Of a stretch of 64,000 nt of DNA, positions 39,501-50,150 are shown piece by piece. The notes beneath the pieces are model-generated. The model was not told the origin of the DNA and ran no database searches. It saw only the letters and a list, made by a program, of their open reading frames with translations. The stretch's first letter is position 1; each line of letters opens with the position of its first letter. The DNA is taken from positions 23,362,025 through 23,426,024 of the forward strand of contig OU612070.1 of NCBI GenBank assembly GCA_914767715.1, in the 5' to 3' direction. The position numbers and the translations under genes are program-made. Origin of the DNA: Membranipora membranacea. Taxonomy: Eukaryota > Bryozoa > Gymnolaemata > Cheilostomatida > Membraniporidae.

Positions 39501-42134
39501 ATAGAAATCTTTGGGTTTGTTAGGGCTTGTCAGCACCGTAATTTGTCCTGGTCGCCGTCTCATTGACTATGACTCTATGAGGTACAATCAAGCAACAGAG
39601 ATTAGGGAGGGCCGAAAGGTGACCAGGACCGTCTCCAAAACAGTAAAAGTATTTTGCAGAGAGTGGAACCATATGGTTGCAGGTTGGTGTTCTTCATTGA
39701 AAATTCTCAAGCATATATCGATTACATACATGACAAGTTGGCAGACCCAAATCAGTAGTGTTGCCTGCGGACAAACTCCAAACCCGGACAGTCACTCTGC
39801 CCTTGCTCATAATGGTTCAAAGCTTAAACTTGAGTGTTCATTTTATGAATTGTGACATTTTAAGGGCGTTTTACCTGCTATTGCCGTAATTTATTCGACC
39901 TAGGAGGAACAGCCCTAAAGGGTCAGTTCTATTAGAAAAGTGGATATATTACCACAGTAAATAAAATATTAGGTAAATTCGCCCTTGGTAACTATATTAA
40001 ATAATCATTAATAATAATCATTTTCATGGGGAAATCCTACTGAATCCAACTTGAATTCAAGTTGTCTCCCTATTACCAATATTGACATGAAACTTAGATT
40101 TAATTCTCCTCATTGGTAATAGGGAGACAACTTGAATTCAAGTTGGATTCAGTTGGATTTCCCCATGAAAATGATTATTATTAATGATTATTTAATATAG
40201 TTACCAAGGGCGCGAATTTCCTATTGCGAGTTCATAGGGCAAATAAAAAAAATAAAAATTGTTGAAAATAGCATTTTAGTATTTTTTTTAATATATTAGG
40301 GAGTTTCCCTCCCTGACATACCCTTTCTCAGCCTATAGCCAGAGGTCTATCCAGCACATTTACAAGTTGCTATTTTCATCGTGCCTATCACAAAGTTGTG
40401 AGATGAAAAACAAACAAGCGTGTGGCAAGCCTTTATGTCATTATTATAAAGACTGGATTTGTGGTAGGAATTTACAAACATTACAAACTGTACAAGAGAC
40501 TGTACATGAGATAACCTTGAAAAGAACAAGGAAAAGGGAGATAGGGAAGGGATGGGAATTACTCCTGTAAACTGGGAGCCTCCTTAGCAAATAAGGAGAC
40601 TTGTCAGGTATGACATTGAACCTGCGATCTATCCCACTGCATTCAGTGACAATAGATTAAAGTGATTAGGATGATGAAAGATTATGAATGAAAAAGACTC
40701 ATAAAGATGATTGTAGAGTGACAATTAAAAGTATGTATAGTATAAAGTGAAGTTAGCTATTTATTATCTGCGGTACTGGCACTTACCTGGTGTCACCTTC
40801 GCAATATCTTCATGATGATAAGGCATCGTCCTTGTTGTTCTATTGCTTGCATAGTCAGCATTCTTTATCAGTAGTTCATGCATGGCATCATAGCCTGAGA
40901 TAACCACTATCTTCTGCCCTCCTAGCTCTATGGTGAATATCTGTATCAAGTATAATAAATCATCAAAGCACCATGACTGATCGACAGGGGCTATTTTAAA
41001 ATTGAAGTCTCATCCAAGATGCATTTTAGTGTAGTCATTATTGTTCACATTGGCATTGGCAAAAGCATGATGACATCATGCTTTTACAAGTTTTAGACCA
41101 TGCGTTGATTGCTGTACCACTTGATGTAACTTGATTAAACCCACAATCACAGATGGCTCCTGTGGCAGTATATAGCAAGCTATGGTGCCATCTCACCATC
41201 CCCAAATAAGAAATGGGTTGATGGCGCTAATTAGCATGCCTGTTTTACACTACCTGCAGCGTGCACTCACATCCAACAGCACAGTCCATTCCACCATTAT
41301 ACCACCCTATACAGCCCAGAGTATGTGTTAGGGTTATTGACCTTACATGCCCCATTGCCAGGACCTCAATTCACAGTACATGCGCTTGATTAAGAATGAT
41401 TTTGCGAATAATGCATGAGACACTACTCATCCTGCCAGTACTAAATTTTCATTATGGTAGAAAAGCATTTGCACTGCGCTGCAAGTCCTGATTGCTGTCA
41501 CAACTCGCCGCGTGTTGCTCCGATTTCGTTTTTCCCTCCATATCATGTAACAACACGCTATACTATAGACTTATGTTGAGTTGATCAAACTTGACAGTCA
41601 TTCCTGCTCCAAAGACCAAGGTGTTACATTTTTCAGACTGTAATCACACTGCAGTAGCCTTAGACCAAATATCATTTGTGCCGCTATGTACTCATCAGCA
41701 ACCTCTCCAGACTATCACAAGATTTGATATTTAACCAGGCAGTTGACATGTTAAGTTATTCTGTGACTTGCTGTGAAGGCGGTTGGTTACTGCCAGGCAG
41801 TGGCGCACAACTAGACCTAGTGCTAAGTTTCCTGACAAAGCATCAAAAAACCATACATATACTTCACCAAGTGCGCGTGATTATGGAATATATGAGAGAA
41901 TGACAGAAGACTAGAACAAGCAATACTCACATCTCCATAGTGACGACGACTGTACTCAAACAGCTTGCTTAGTTTTCCACCGAACCACATAATCATAGGT
42001 AAGCTTCCTAGAATGGGTACACATAGTGGTCCTGGTGGATGCTTTGAGTTTCTGGATCGCTGAGTGATATAATAGTGAGCTAACAAAGCTGTGCCTACTG
42101 CTATAAGCGTAGGTGTTAGTAATCCATCCATCAC
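33546..42134 (-). CDS. Cytochrome P450, CYP2-like, copy 2 (7 exons, 500 aa)
   Basis: Exons 42134-41931, 40940-40787, 39261-38749, 38041-37898, 37220-37075, 34475-34325 and 33736-33546, with the same phases and lengths as copy 1. By eye the proteins differ at about eight of 500 residues: H63R, M81V, T144A, A369V, E406G, D411Y, Q482P and V486I. All core motifs are kept: PPGP, helix C WxxxR, AGTDTT, ExxR and the heme loop with C442. D411Y falls in the usually conserved acidic position of the [12 protein letters not shown] stretch before the meander, so activity may differ. The exon 5 donor changed from GTGAGA to GTAATA. Introns match copy 1 except for insertions. The intron between exons 5 and 6 grew to 2.6 kb through a satellite and a hAT MITE. 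Confidence 0.93.
34670..34743. repeat. 38-bp tandem repeat, first two copies before the MITE
   Basis: Two units of the satellite, cut off from the main array by the MITE at 34744-35142. Confidence 0.85.
34744..35142. mobile_element. hAT MITE carrying a tRNA-like unit, inserted in the satellite
   Basis: Termini CAGTGGCGTATATT and AATATACGCCCCTG are inverted with one mismatch. They are flanked by a perfect 8-bp duplication ATATATTG (34736-34743 and 35143-35150), as in hAT elements. The 399-bp element has no coding frame of note. Its inner part has a poly-T-like run and the tRNA-like unit at 34777-34861. Copy 1 of the P450 lacks it. Confidence 0.82.
34777..34861 (+). repeat. tRNA-like SINE head inside the hAT MITE
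   Basis: Box A ATAGCTCAGTGTGTAGAGCG and box B GGGTTCGAATCCC, both close to consensus, followed by a T-rich run. Nested inside the MITE. Confidence 0.65.
35143..36548. repeat. 38-bp satellite array, about 37 copies, in P450 copy 2 intron
   Basis: Head-to-tail units of 38 bp (GTATAACTACCACAGAACTA followed by GCTGCCAGGTTATATATT), plus a 37-bp variant with one C missing. Variant units (GTATAGCTACC, TAACTAGCACAG, AACTAACTACC, TTCCACAG) recur in the same order, showing higher-order blocks made by unequal exchange. P450 copy 1 has only two units at this place. Confidence 0.95.
36712..36847. mobile_element. Small insertion with hAT-like ends in P450 copy 2 intron
   Basis: 136 bases absent from copy 1 (site near 14872). 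Begins CAGGGGGATATC and ends GATACCCCCCTG, inverted apart from one base. A clear target-site duplication is not visible. Confidence 0.5.
38118..38226 (+). repeat. tRNA-like unit with duplicated A box
   Basis: Copy of 16364-16453 in which the TGGCTGAATGGTTAGCCG segment occurs twice in a row. The T-loop region changed from TTCAAGTCCC to TTCAAGACCC. Confidence 0.55.
38470..38644. mobile_element. Fold-back MITE in P450 copy 2 intron
   Basis: Duplicate of 16697-16871 with a few substitutions. It was present before the segmental duplication. Confidence 0.75.
39365..39465. repeat. Short fold-back repeat, P450 copy 2
   Basis: Duplicate of 17592-17692. Confidence 0.7.
39971..40222. mobile_element. 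Large fold-back MITE, P450 copy 2
   Basis: Duplicate of 18199-18450. Both arms are retained. Confidence 0.8.
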
Positions 42135-43243
42135 TGCTGCTAGTAGTACGATTGCGACAGTTTATGGTGCTTGTGGCTCTACTAGCTTGCTAGTACTACC
42201 AACATGTAGTTATCACTGCAACTGTCACATACACTGTATGTGACAGCCTGGTGCATGACTCTACATGAATTTAGGAGTTGTATATTGCACTGTCATGGTT
42301 GCCATGGTCCTAATCTGATTAATTGTTATACTCTTCCGCATTTACTTCCATTTTTTGCACATTTAATTACCATCCAAATGCGGAGGTTGGCCATCAAAAT
42401 AATGGCGTATCATCCCACCGTTTCTATTTTTACGACCTATTATTTATACAGGTCAGTATAAAGAACAGCGGTTTTTGCTCTGAAGAATCAGATACAATTG
42501 CGAGTTACGATCGAAGAACTACTACAAATACTCTCTATATCATGTATGCCTCTGACAGTTCACTAAAATAGCCATCTAAGATCACCACACCCCCTGAACT
42601 CCCGCACTAAAATAAAATACAAACAGAAAATATGCTTGAAGACCAAAGATAGATAAATACCAGCCATCCAATGTAAAACCACCAAGAGAGAAAGCACCTT
42701 TTTGAGTGCTATTACGATTTTTCAACTAATGCAGCTCAGACTCCTTATATTTTGTTTTACTTATGTGCCGTACTTTCGATGCTATCAACCAATTACAGGA
42801 TGGATATCAGAAATAAGGCAATAAACAAACTTCAAACTTCACTTAAACATTTACTAATTCCAACATTCAAGCTAGTGTTAGACTTTATATCACAAATAAC
42901 AACTCGACGAAGCAAATGAAAACATCACTTAGTGAGTTGAATTTTGGTTAGTACCTTATTAATCATCCTAGTAGCCTCTTTAAAAACTGCACAAACATGG
43001 TCTCAGAGGAGAGGATGCTGAATATTCTTTGCATTTTGCAGCCTCGATATGTTTTTATTCAAGTTGCGGCAAGTGCTACCTTACTTGCATTTAATAATAG
43101 ATTATAACGTTCGATGGTGCTGTCACAAATATTGAGGTTATCAATGAGACACCACTGCTGTTGAATGATTGGAGCAAATAGCTGCAGATATATTCAACTA
43201 AGAGTTCGCATTTACCATATTTGAATATAAGTATTGTAGAACA

Positions 43244-43300
43244 AGTTTGTTCCCTCTGTGGTCGCAGAGGGATATCCCTCCACCACAGAGGGAACAAACT
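43244..43300. repeat. Hairpin with nested palindrome
   Basis: Arms AGTTTGTTCCCTCTGTGG and CCACAGAGGGAACAAACT enclose a second short inverted pair, GAGGGATATCCCTC. It could form a cruciform or be a tiny MITE remnant. Confidence 0.7.
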
Positions 43301-43477
43301 GATGTATATATTTTAAATCCTTGTGACTTTAGCAAACACCGACTGCACTTTGATTTAGGTCTCTAAGAGGTATTGTCAGTTATTCTAAGCTTTGCAACAA
43401 TACCTACATTGAAACCATCAAATCTGTGATGAAAGAACATCAAAACATCTGAAATTACATTACATTAGTCTGTGTCA

Positions 43478-43500
43478 ATATATATATATATATATATATA
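43478..43500. repeat. TA microsatellite
   Basis: Uninterrupted AT/TA dinucleotide run. Confidence 0.9.
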
Positions 43501-44344
43501 GAAAATAGGGAGTTGTCTTTACTCTCATAATCAAACAAGCCACACCCCTTCTACCCTGCTACGTGGCTAACAAGTTCTTCCGATCAGCTGAACAGAATTT
43601 CTCAGACTACTATTTTTTTTTATTCTATACATGATTCATTCTGCGCATGCTCAGCTCTGGGCATGAGCTGATCTCTGCAAAATTGAGTCTCGGAATTCCG
43701 AAGCAATCTGATTGGCTACCTGCTCTGTTGACATACTCCCCAAAGCGTGCGGATTTGTTATTAATAGTTATCCTCTCTCGTCATTATTAGCTGATTTTGA
43801 TTGACAGTTTATGCAGGGGATATCCCATTTCCCTTTCCAAAGTTGCAATCAGAACCCAAACTAAACTCATTGTTCTTGCACATGCGCGAATTCAAGTCAC
43901 GCATGATGCATACTTAGCCTTACGACACCCGCTTTGTGGTAATGATAACCTAGTTTATCAGTGATCTACATGCCCAGTCAGATCACGAGAGTCAGTATGT
44001 ACATGATTGGCCAATTTTGCACAAGCCATGACAACTCCTTATATTCTAATGGATATTTTACTTATCCCTGCTTATACTAAGTTTGCGATTGCCTTTGTTT
44101 CTTTCTATTATTTTATCCATAATAAGTTTTTGGGTATTAAACTTAGTGAATGGATGGAAGGAACCCCCAACCCCTCCCCCAAACAAAGCTTGTCAAGACT
44201 GGCTAGATGAAAGGATGGCATTGTGCTGAATAATTGGTTTCCTAAACACCATTAGATTTTGTCAGATTCGGTATATTGATTGCTTCATTTGCTTGCCCTC
44301 ATTGGTATGGATTTATGGATCAGTAGTAAAACACATAGCGTGGC

Positions 44345-44699
44345 CATGGGCGTCAGAAGGATTTACCAAGGGGTGCTCCTTTTAGCTGTGGAGTAGTTAG
44401 TGGCATGTGTAAGCGGGAAGAGTGTGGGAGGGGCGCCCAAGCGCCCTCCTGCCGACGGAAATTTTTTGAAATTCGAGACCCAAAAAGAGACATTCTGGTA
44501 CATACCAGCCAACTTTTATGGATGAGCAACACCAAGCATGATACCAAAAATATTTAACAGCAACAGCCTCTTGCCCGGGCCCCGATTGAAAGTTCTAGCG
44601 ATAAAAGAAAACATTGAGTTCCAATTGTTAAAAAAAAAATTTCAAACCTCCCAAGGGGTGCTCACTTGAGCACCCTGAGCACCCCTTCTGACGCCCATG
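44345..44699. mobile_element. Complete hAT MITE, 355 bp
   Basis: Ends CATGGGCGTCAGAAGG and CTTCTGACGCCCATG are inverted. The target duplication AGCGTGGC is perfect on both sides (44337-44344, 44700-44707). A GGGGTGCTC motif next to each end extends the inverted repeat after a gap. A second, truncated copy lies at 20779-21059. Confidence 0.88.
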
Positions 44700-44983
44700 A
44701 GCGTGGCTATTTGTGAAGATATGCCATCAGTATAAAGCTTTGTGTCAGGATATAAATGAAGCTATAAATGTTGCAGCGTTTACATTACGTATGATTGATG
44801 TACCAGTAACGACCTTCAAAAACTCAGGCATGCGCTGCTTGACAAAAGTTCACGAGGGTCAGCTATAACAGATTCTGAACTTGTGGACCAATCAAAAATG
44901 AGAAATGCGGTCCAGCAACCATACATGAATAGCCATACGCCTGCTCAGGGTTAGATGTGTACCCACATTCATATAGTCACTGG

Positions 44984-45120
44984 GTTTCCATAATTCGAAG
45001 TACTTCGAAGTTGCCCCCACTGCGCATTATGGAAACGGGTCAATTCGGTCAATTGGGCGAATTTTTCACTTCGGATTCCGAATCCGAATTGGGGCCTAAC
45101 TGCGCAGTAAATTCGACCAT
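44984..45120. repeat. Palindrome cluster upstream of the Harbinger Myb gene
   Basis: Contains the perfect 16-bp palindrome TTCGAAGTACTTCGAA (44994-45009). Also contains the inverted pair GGGTTTCCATAAT / ATTATGGAAACGGG and the near-palindrome TTCGGATTCCGAATCCGAA. It may be the terminal or transposase-binding region of the Harbinger element, but no matching right end was found. Confidence 0.5.
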
Positions 45121-45284
45121 GGAAATTGGCAAGTTCAATCCTTCGAATGCTTCTGTGAGTTTTGTGTGTTGGAGGTAGCAAAATGTTCATCTTTTCACAC
45201 ATGCACATGATAATTTCAAAGAAAGTTTCTTCCACACAACTTCTAGATTTGCCCACAATTTCCATTTGATTTTAATTCATCATC

Positions 45285-46764
45285 ATGCCATCAGCTGCTT
45301 CGTATACAGATGATGAGGTACTCACATTTTTAGACATTGTAATCGAAACTGACAGTTTTAAACTGATTGATGGAAGACAATACAGGAATCAGAAAGTTTA
45401 TGATATGCTGGCGGGAAAAGTGAATGAAAATGCCAAGCCAGAATGGGGAGCCCCAAAGAATGGGGAGCAGTGGAGGGTGAAATATAAGGCTCTCAAGACA
45501 AAGTATCTGGCTGAAAAGACAGGGTCTTCAAAATCAGGTTAGTTTCTCTATCAGGCCTAGAAGCGTAAAATCTTAGTAGTTCTAGTAAGTACTAGTAGGA
45601 ATGTAATAACTAGTATGCTTCCTCGGTGTTAAGTAGGCCTAACCTGCAAATCTTATAAATTGGATTGGCCTGAAAGTTGGCTTTATCTTATGACATGACT
45701 CCCGGTCTCTTTATTTGATTTGAAACAATTCGCTGCCAATACATGTCTTATAAAATAGTTGAACGTTGTGACTTGTAAAATATCTGTGGCCCTCAACTTT
45801 TCAATTTGTACTTGTTTCTAGGAGCTAGTGCATCAACCTGGAGATTTTTTGGCAAGATGGTGGAGGTGATGGGCCACCGGCCAATAGCTAATGAGATCAG
45901 CGACGAAATGAATCAGATCGACCGGGCAGGTATGCAAATTTCACCTGGGTTATATCGACTGGCCATCGCAAAGCATAGCGGGTTTTGGCTTTATTAAAGA
46001 GTTTAGATTTTTGGAAGCTTTCTCGTAAGGTTTAAGTCACTCTTACTCCTAAGCCTCCCTGTGGGTTATGTACCCTTTGACGCAGGCATGCATCTTTGTA
46101 CTTAAATTTGTTAAAACCTGCTGGGCCTGTGTCTAAATAAATCAAGTTGGCCTTTGCTAATAAATTTATTGTTTTTAGTTAATGAAAACCAAGACGACAA
46201 TCCACCGTCAACATCTTCCGCCTCAACTTCAACATCAGCAGTAGAGGCTACGCTGTTACGACCCCCGTCAACGGACTCTTCGTCTATTTTGCCGACGGCA
46301 TCATCATCGGGTAGCAGGAGTTCACGTAAGAGAGCTGCAGCTGAGGACAGCTCATTTGATCAGCTGAGGGAAGAGGTAAGACAGCAGCGGACAGCAGACA
46401 TGGAACAAATCAGCCGGATTATACGTGAATCTAATCAAACCATGCTCCAGGGTTGGGGGATTTGTTTGGGAGATTCCTCAATCCGACTACCCCAGCACCA
46501 ACACCACCACAACTAACTTATCAAACCCCACCCCAACATCAGCCAGCTAATCACTACCAGTCTCCGAGTGCAGGTGTTCCAGGATACGTTCCAGTACAAC
46601 ATGGAAATTATAACCTTCCGCAAACGCCTCCAAACACACAACCCTTTCCTGCCACCCCAACACCCTTTCCTGCCACCCCAACGTCATCTCGGTTAACAGA
46701 TGAACTCAATTCTAATCAGTTGGGATCCATCTACCACATACCTGACGGTGAGTCTCAGTATTAA
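45285..46764 (+). pseudogene. PIF/Harbinger Myb/SANT-like DNA-binding protein, frameshifted
   Basis: Exons 45285-45537, 45822-45929 and from 46179, with agreeing phases. Exons 1-2 encode a Myb/SANT-like domain typical of the second protein of animal Harbinger transposons: YTDDEVLTFLDIV, the W in GEQWRVKYKALKTKY, and TWRFFGKM. Exon 3 is Ser/Thr/Pro rich with a short helix (FDQLREEVRQQRTADMEQISRII). At about 46450, in GGTTGGGGGATTTG, the frame shifts: the frame in use ends soon after, at 46516, while the neighbouring frame continues with GDLFGRFLNPTTPAPTPPQ to a stop at 46764. A one-base slip in the G run is the simplest reading. Such proteins bind element ends and help bring the transposase to the nucleus. 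Confidence 0.7.
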
Positions 46765-47220
46765 GTTATATTATATTTAATCTGGCTTCATGTTTCGTAC
46801 CTCGTTGTCATATCAATTGTTTTATCGCATTACATCAATCATTTTATCGCATTATAGCAATCATTTAATCGCATTATATATTGTTTGTATCACATATTAT
46901 TTTACCAAATACTTAATCTTGCTTCATGTTTCGTACTTAGTACCTAGTCATATCAATCAATTTAATTTTTGAACATTTTATTTTACGATTATTATATTAC
47001 TGTTCTTATTTAGCATACAAATAATAACAGAATTTTAACCAAATGATTCAGTATCTATTATAAACATAGTGAAATTTAAGAAAATGAAATGATATACAGT
47101 GTGGCAAAAAACAAAAGTAATTAATTGCATATTAGTATTAAAATTAAATGTGATAGTATTTAGAATATATTGTGATAGTATATAGAATTGTAATAGTCTG
47201 CTGATTTTGGCTATGGCTCA

Positions 47221-48794
47221 TTAGAGATGAAAAGGTCTTAGGAGTGGCTGAGTTGCTGCCAACATCTCTGTGATAGCGTCGCGGTAGGCGGCTGCCTCGT
47301 GGTTCACTTCGTTATTTATTACTGGGTTCGGTTGCTCTCTCTCAGCTGGTTCATTGTTTAAGGTAGCGAGAAGATGGCGGGGGATGTTAACCTTTCTTTT
47401 TTCTACAAAGTTGTGTAACATGCAGCATGTAGTTATAATTTTTGGGCTAATTTCAAAATTAGCATCGATTCGCTTTCTAAGAATTGCCTGCTATGGTAGA
47501 CGTTGAAGGACTCTTGTTCAGCAGTCAGATTTCGTCCTACATATCCTTTGATGATGTGTTGACTCATTGGGTAGGCAGGATCGCCTAGGATGTGCAACGG
47601 TACAGATAGTTCTGAGATTGTCTTGTTTCTGACAGGCATATTTTGATATATTGAAGTGCTTAGAGGAGAACGTCTAAAAACCGCTGCATCGTGAGCACTG
47701 CCAGGCGTGTTACAGTATATATCGCGGAACAAATATTGTACATCCACAACCGCTTGCAGAACTATGCTTGGGTACATCTTTCTACATAGGAAATCTGCCA
47801 TTCCATCCGCAGGTGGTGTTATTTCCAAATGACTTCCGTCAATGGCACCTGCAACAATATAACAATATATTAGCAATATAACAACAGCAATATCACTAGT
47901 GAGGTCTACAATAACTTGGAAAAGTAGAACACAGAGTCACCAAGCACAGGCTGGTAGTGTTAGGAGGGGGGGCATTATGGCAACTATTGTCTACCCCACG
48001 TAACCACCAGCCTGTGTCTTGTAGGCCTGAGCTATAAGTGTTTGAAAATATAGTTGAAGATTTAAATTGTTTAAAAGTATAGACTTACCTATGGCTTGGG
48101 GGTACTTGTAGTTTGCCTGCGAAATGTCAGCCAAATTCCCAGCCTCCTCATTCGAATACCACTGGATATAGTCGTGCTTCCTACTAGCCATAGCGTTGCA
48201 GAACATATATAGACATCGATGCACACTGGTCTTACTCACTCCAAAGGTTGTTGCCACTTTGCTGTATTCAGAACAGGATGCCAATTTGAAGATTGCTATG
48301 CATACTCTAAAACAATAATATAAATAAATAATATAATCACAATGTATATTGCCTAATGTAGTATAATAATACACATAAACGTTGTAATATATAATAATAT
48401 ATTATTTTTGTATTTGTAAGAGTGATTGCCGACTTCATGATTGCGGGCCATGGCAATGTGACATGCCATACCATTTGTCCGTAACTTGTTCCGGTTTGAC
48501 AACATATTGTATATATAATATTTTATATATGTACTGTATTAAATACATTTATATTATATTGCATTATTGTTATATATTGCATAACAGGTTGTAGTCCTAA
48601 AACGCAATATAGAAATTCATGACTCACCTCTTCTTCAGTGGAATGGGAGTCCGAAAAGCAAAGACATCTGGCTGCATCTCAGGTCTCACAACTTCACACA
48701 GTTGTAATATGTGTTCCTCCGTCATTCGGAAATGTCTTATCCAGACATTGGGTCTGGCTTTGGGCAATACAGTATCATACCATGATGGAGTGGT
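47221..48794 (-). pseudogene. PIF/Harbinger transposase with deleted catalytic Glu region
   Basis: Minus-strand exons 48794-48628, 48306-48089 and 47848-47221. Exon 1 has the RMTEEHILQLCEVVRPEM helices. Exon 2 has a helix-turn-helix (KVATTFGVSKTSVHRCLYMF). Exon 3 begins GAIDGSHLEI, then has NTPGSAHDAAVFRRS and LGDPAYPMS, the DDE_Tnp_4 signature with its first two Asp residues. After FNVYHSR, about 20 residues expected in the family (the RxxxE.aFG.LK.RW helix with the third catalytic acid) are absent. The frame then shifts into ILRKRIDANFEISPK..CCMLHNFVEKRK. The transposase is therefore dead. It faces the Myb gene, the usual two-gene layout of these elements. Confidence 0.8.
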
Positions 48795-49090
48795 CTATAA
48801 AATAAAAATACAGTATCATATCATGATATAGTACTATAGTTTAATTTTTAATAATTTAATTTAAATTAAATTATAATTTAATATTTAATAGACTACTAAT
48901 AGTAGTCTATTAAATATCAAATAAAAAGGGATGAGGATAGAGAAACAAGACCCATGATAAGGGAACAATCAATATGTGCTGATTGCATATACTCAAAACC
49001 AATTTGAATCGTCCTATCCCGACAGTTGACCCGGTACATATTCCTTACCAACATCATGAAGCCTTTTTGGAACGAATATTTGTACGCCTC

Positions 49091-49398
49091 AATTGGCAAT
49101 TGGAGTTGACGAAATGTTATTGGCAAATTGTGATTGGCAAAATGAATTTGGAAAAATATGATTGGCAAAATTTGATTGGCAAAACGAGATTGCAAAACGT
49201 CTTTGCAAAATGTGATTGGCAAAATGAGATTGGCAAAATGTCTTTGGCAAAACGTGATTGGCAAAATAAGATTGGCAAAAACATCTTTGGCAAAATGTGA
49301 TTGCCAAAATGAGACTGGCGAAATGTCTTTGGCAAAATGTGATTGGCGAATTGTGATCGGCACAACATAGCATTGGCAAAATGTACATTGGCGAAAAT
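49091..49398. repeat. 15-bp minisatellite (GATTGGCAAAATGWS)
   Basis: About 20 imperfect units built on TTGGCAAAATG. Variants (GATTGGCAAAAT, TCTTTGGCAAAAC, TGTGATTGGCAAAA) alternate in a rough 45-bp higher order. Because the unit is a multiple of three, several frames on both strands stay open, giving spurious repetitive peptides. Confidence 0.9.
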
Positions 49399-49431
49399 AA
49401 ATCAGTGGCTCATTTTGGATTTCGGGTCAAA

Positions 49432-49562
49432 CGGCCACTGCCAAAATGCCACTGGCCCTAGAGCCACTGGCCATAGAGCCACTGGTCATAAGGCTACTGG
49501 CCAAAAGGCCACTACCCATAAGGCCACTACCCATAAGACCACTGGTCATAAAGCCACTGGTT
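49432..49562. repeat. 15-bp minisatellite (GCCACTGGCCATAAG)
   Basis: About nine units of GCCACTGG(C/T)CATA(A/G)(A/G), some with GCCACTACCCATAAG, starting about 35 bases after the first array and with the same period. Confidence 0.9.
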
Positions 49563-50150
49563 CAATGGTTAAATAGTAGAAGTCTGATATAAACTTTCCA
49601 TTGACATGTTTTTTGGGCCCATAAAACAAAATTCTAGCTCTTGATATGCCATCTATCAATATTTTTTTTCTTTCTAGTCACTGATCTCCATTTTGTAAAA
49701 TAAGAAAAGATCTCACCTACCCATTGCAAATAAATTATAAATGGCTCCACCCGGACATCTCACACATTTTCTCTGTACCGTAAGCCCCGATTTATACATT
49801 AAAATGTGTCTTGATGGACAAATTAAAGTCATCACAAACAAACAGTCAGCACTTTTAGATCAAAGCAATGCGAGTTAACTAATGCACATTAATAAAGGTG
49901 CTATGGGCCGCCATAGGTTTGGTGCTCTGGTAAAAGCAGTTCATTTAACAAGAAAAATAGAATTTTCACATTTTTCAATTCTAGCTTTCAAAATTCTAAA
50001 ATCTATATTGCATCAGGGGATCTCCTGGATGTATTAAAAACATTGATTTTTCCATATCAAATCACTAAGAAGAGAACTTGACATTGACTTTGTTTTTTTC
50101 CAAGCAGCTTTGATTTTGTTATGGATTTAACTTTTGAGTCTATTTCTTAG

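Larger units (their letters stand above)
42135..44336. other. Spacer, no gene recognised
   Basis: The first 250 bases are the P450 promoter side shared with copy 1. The rest has no supported coding region. It contains a perfect-arm hairpin (43244-43300) and a TA microsatellite (43478-43500). Confidence 0.45.
48795..50150. other. Minisatellite-bearing stretch where the RING exon of RBCC gene D should lie
   Basis: Holds the two 15-bp minisatellites. In gene B the RING exon ends 900 bases before exon 2. Here no RING-coding sequence is seen upstream of exon 2 of D. Confidence 0.5.

Noticed and set aside
45806-45997. 63-aa frame read as an independent small gene
   Set aside because: It is exon 2 of the Harbinger Myb-like gene plus intron read-through; phases fit exons 1 and 3.
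48917-49388. Overlapping repetitive open frames on both strands (for example QSHFAKDI..., AKRDWQNEIGKM...)
   Set aside because: They are explained by a 15-bp minisatellite whose length is a multiple of three. There are no gene signals around it.
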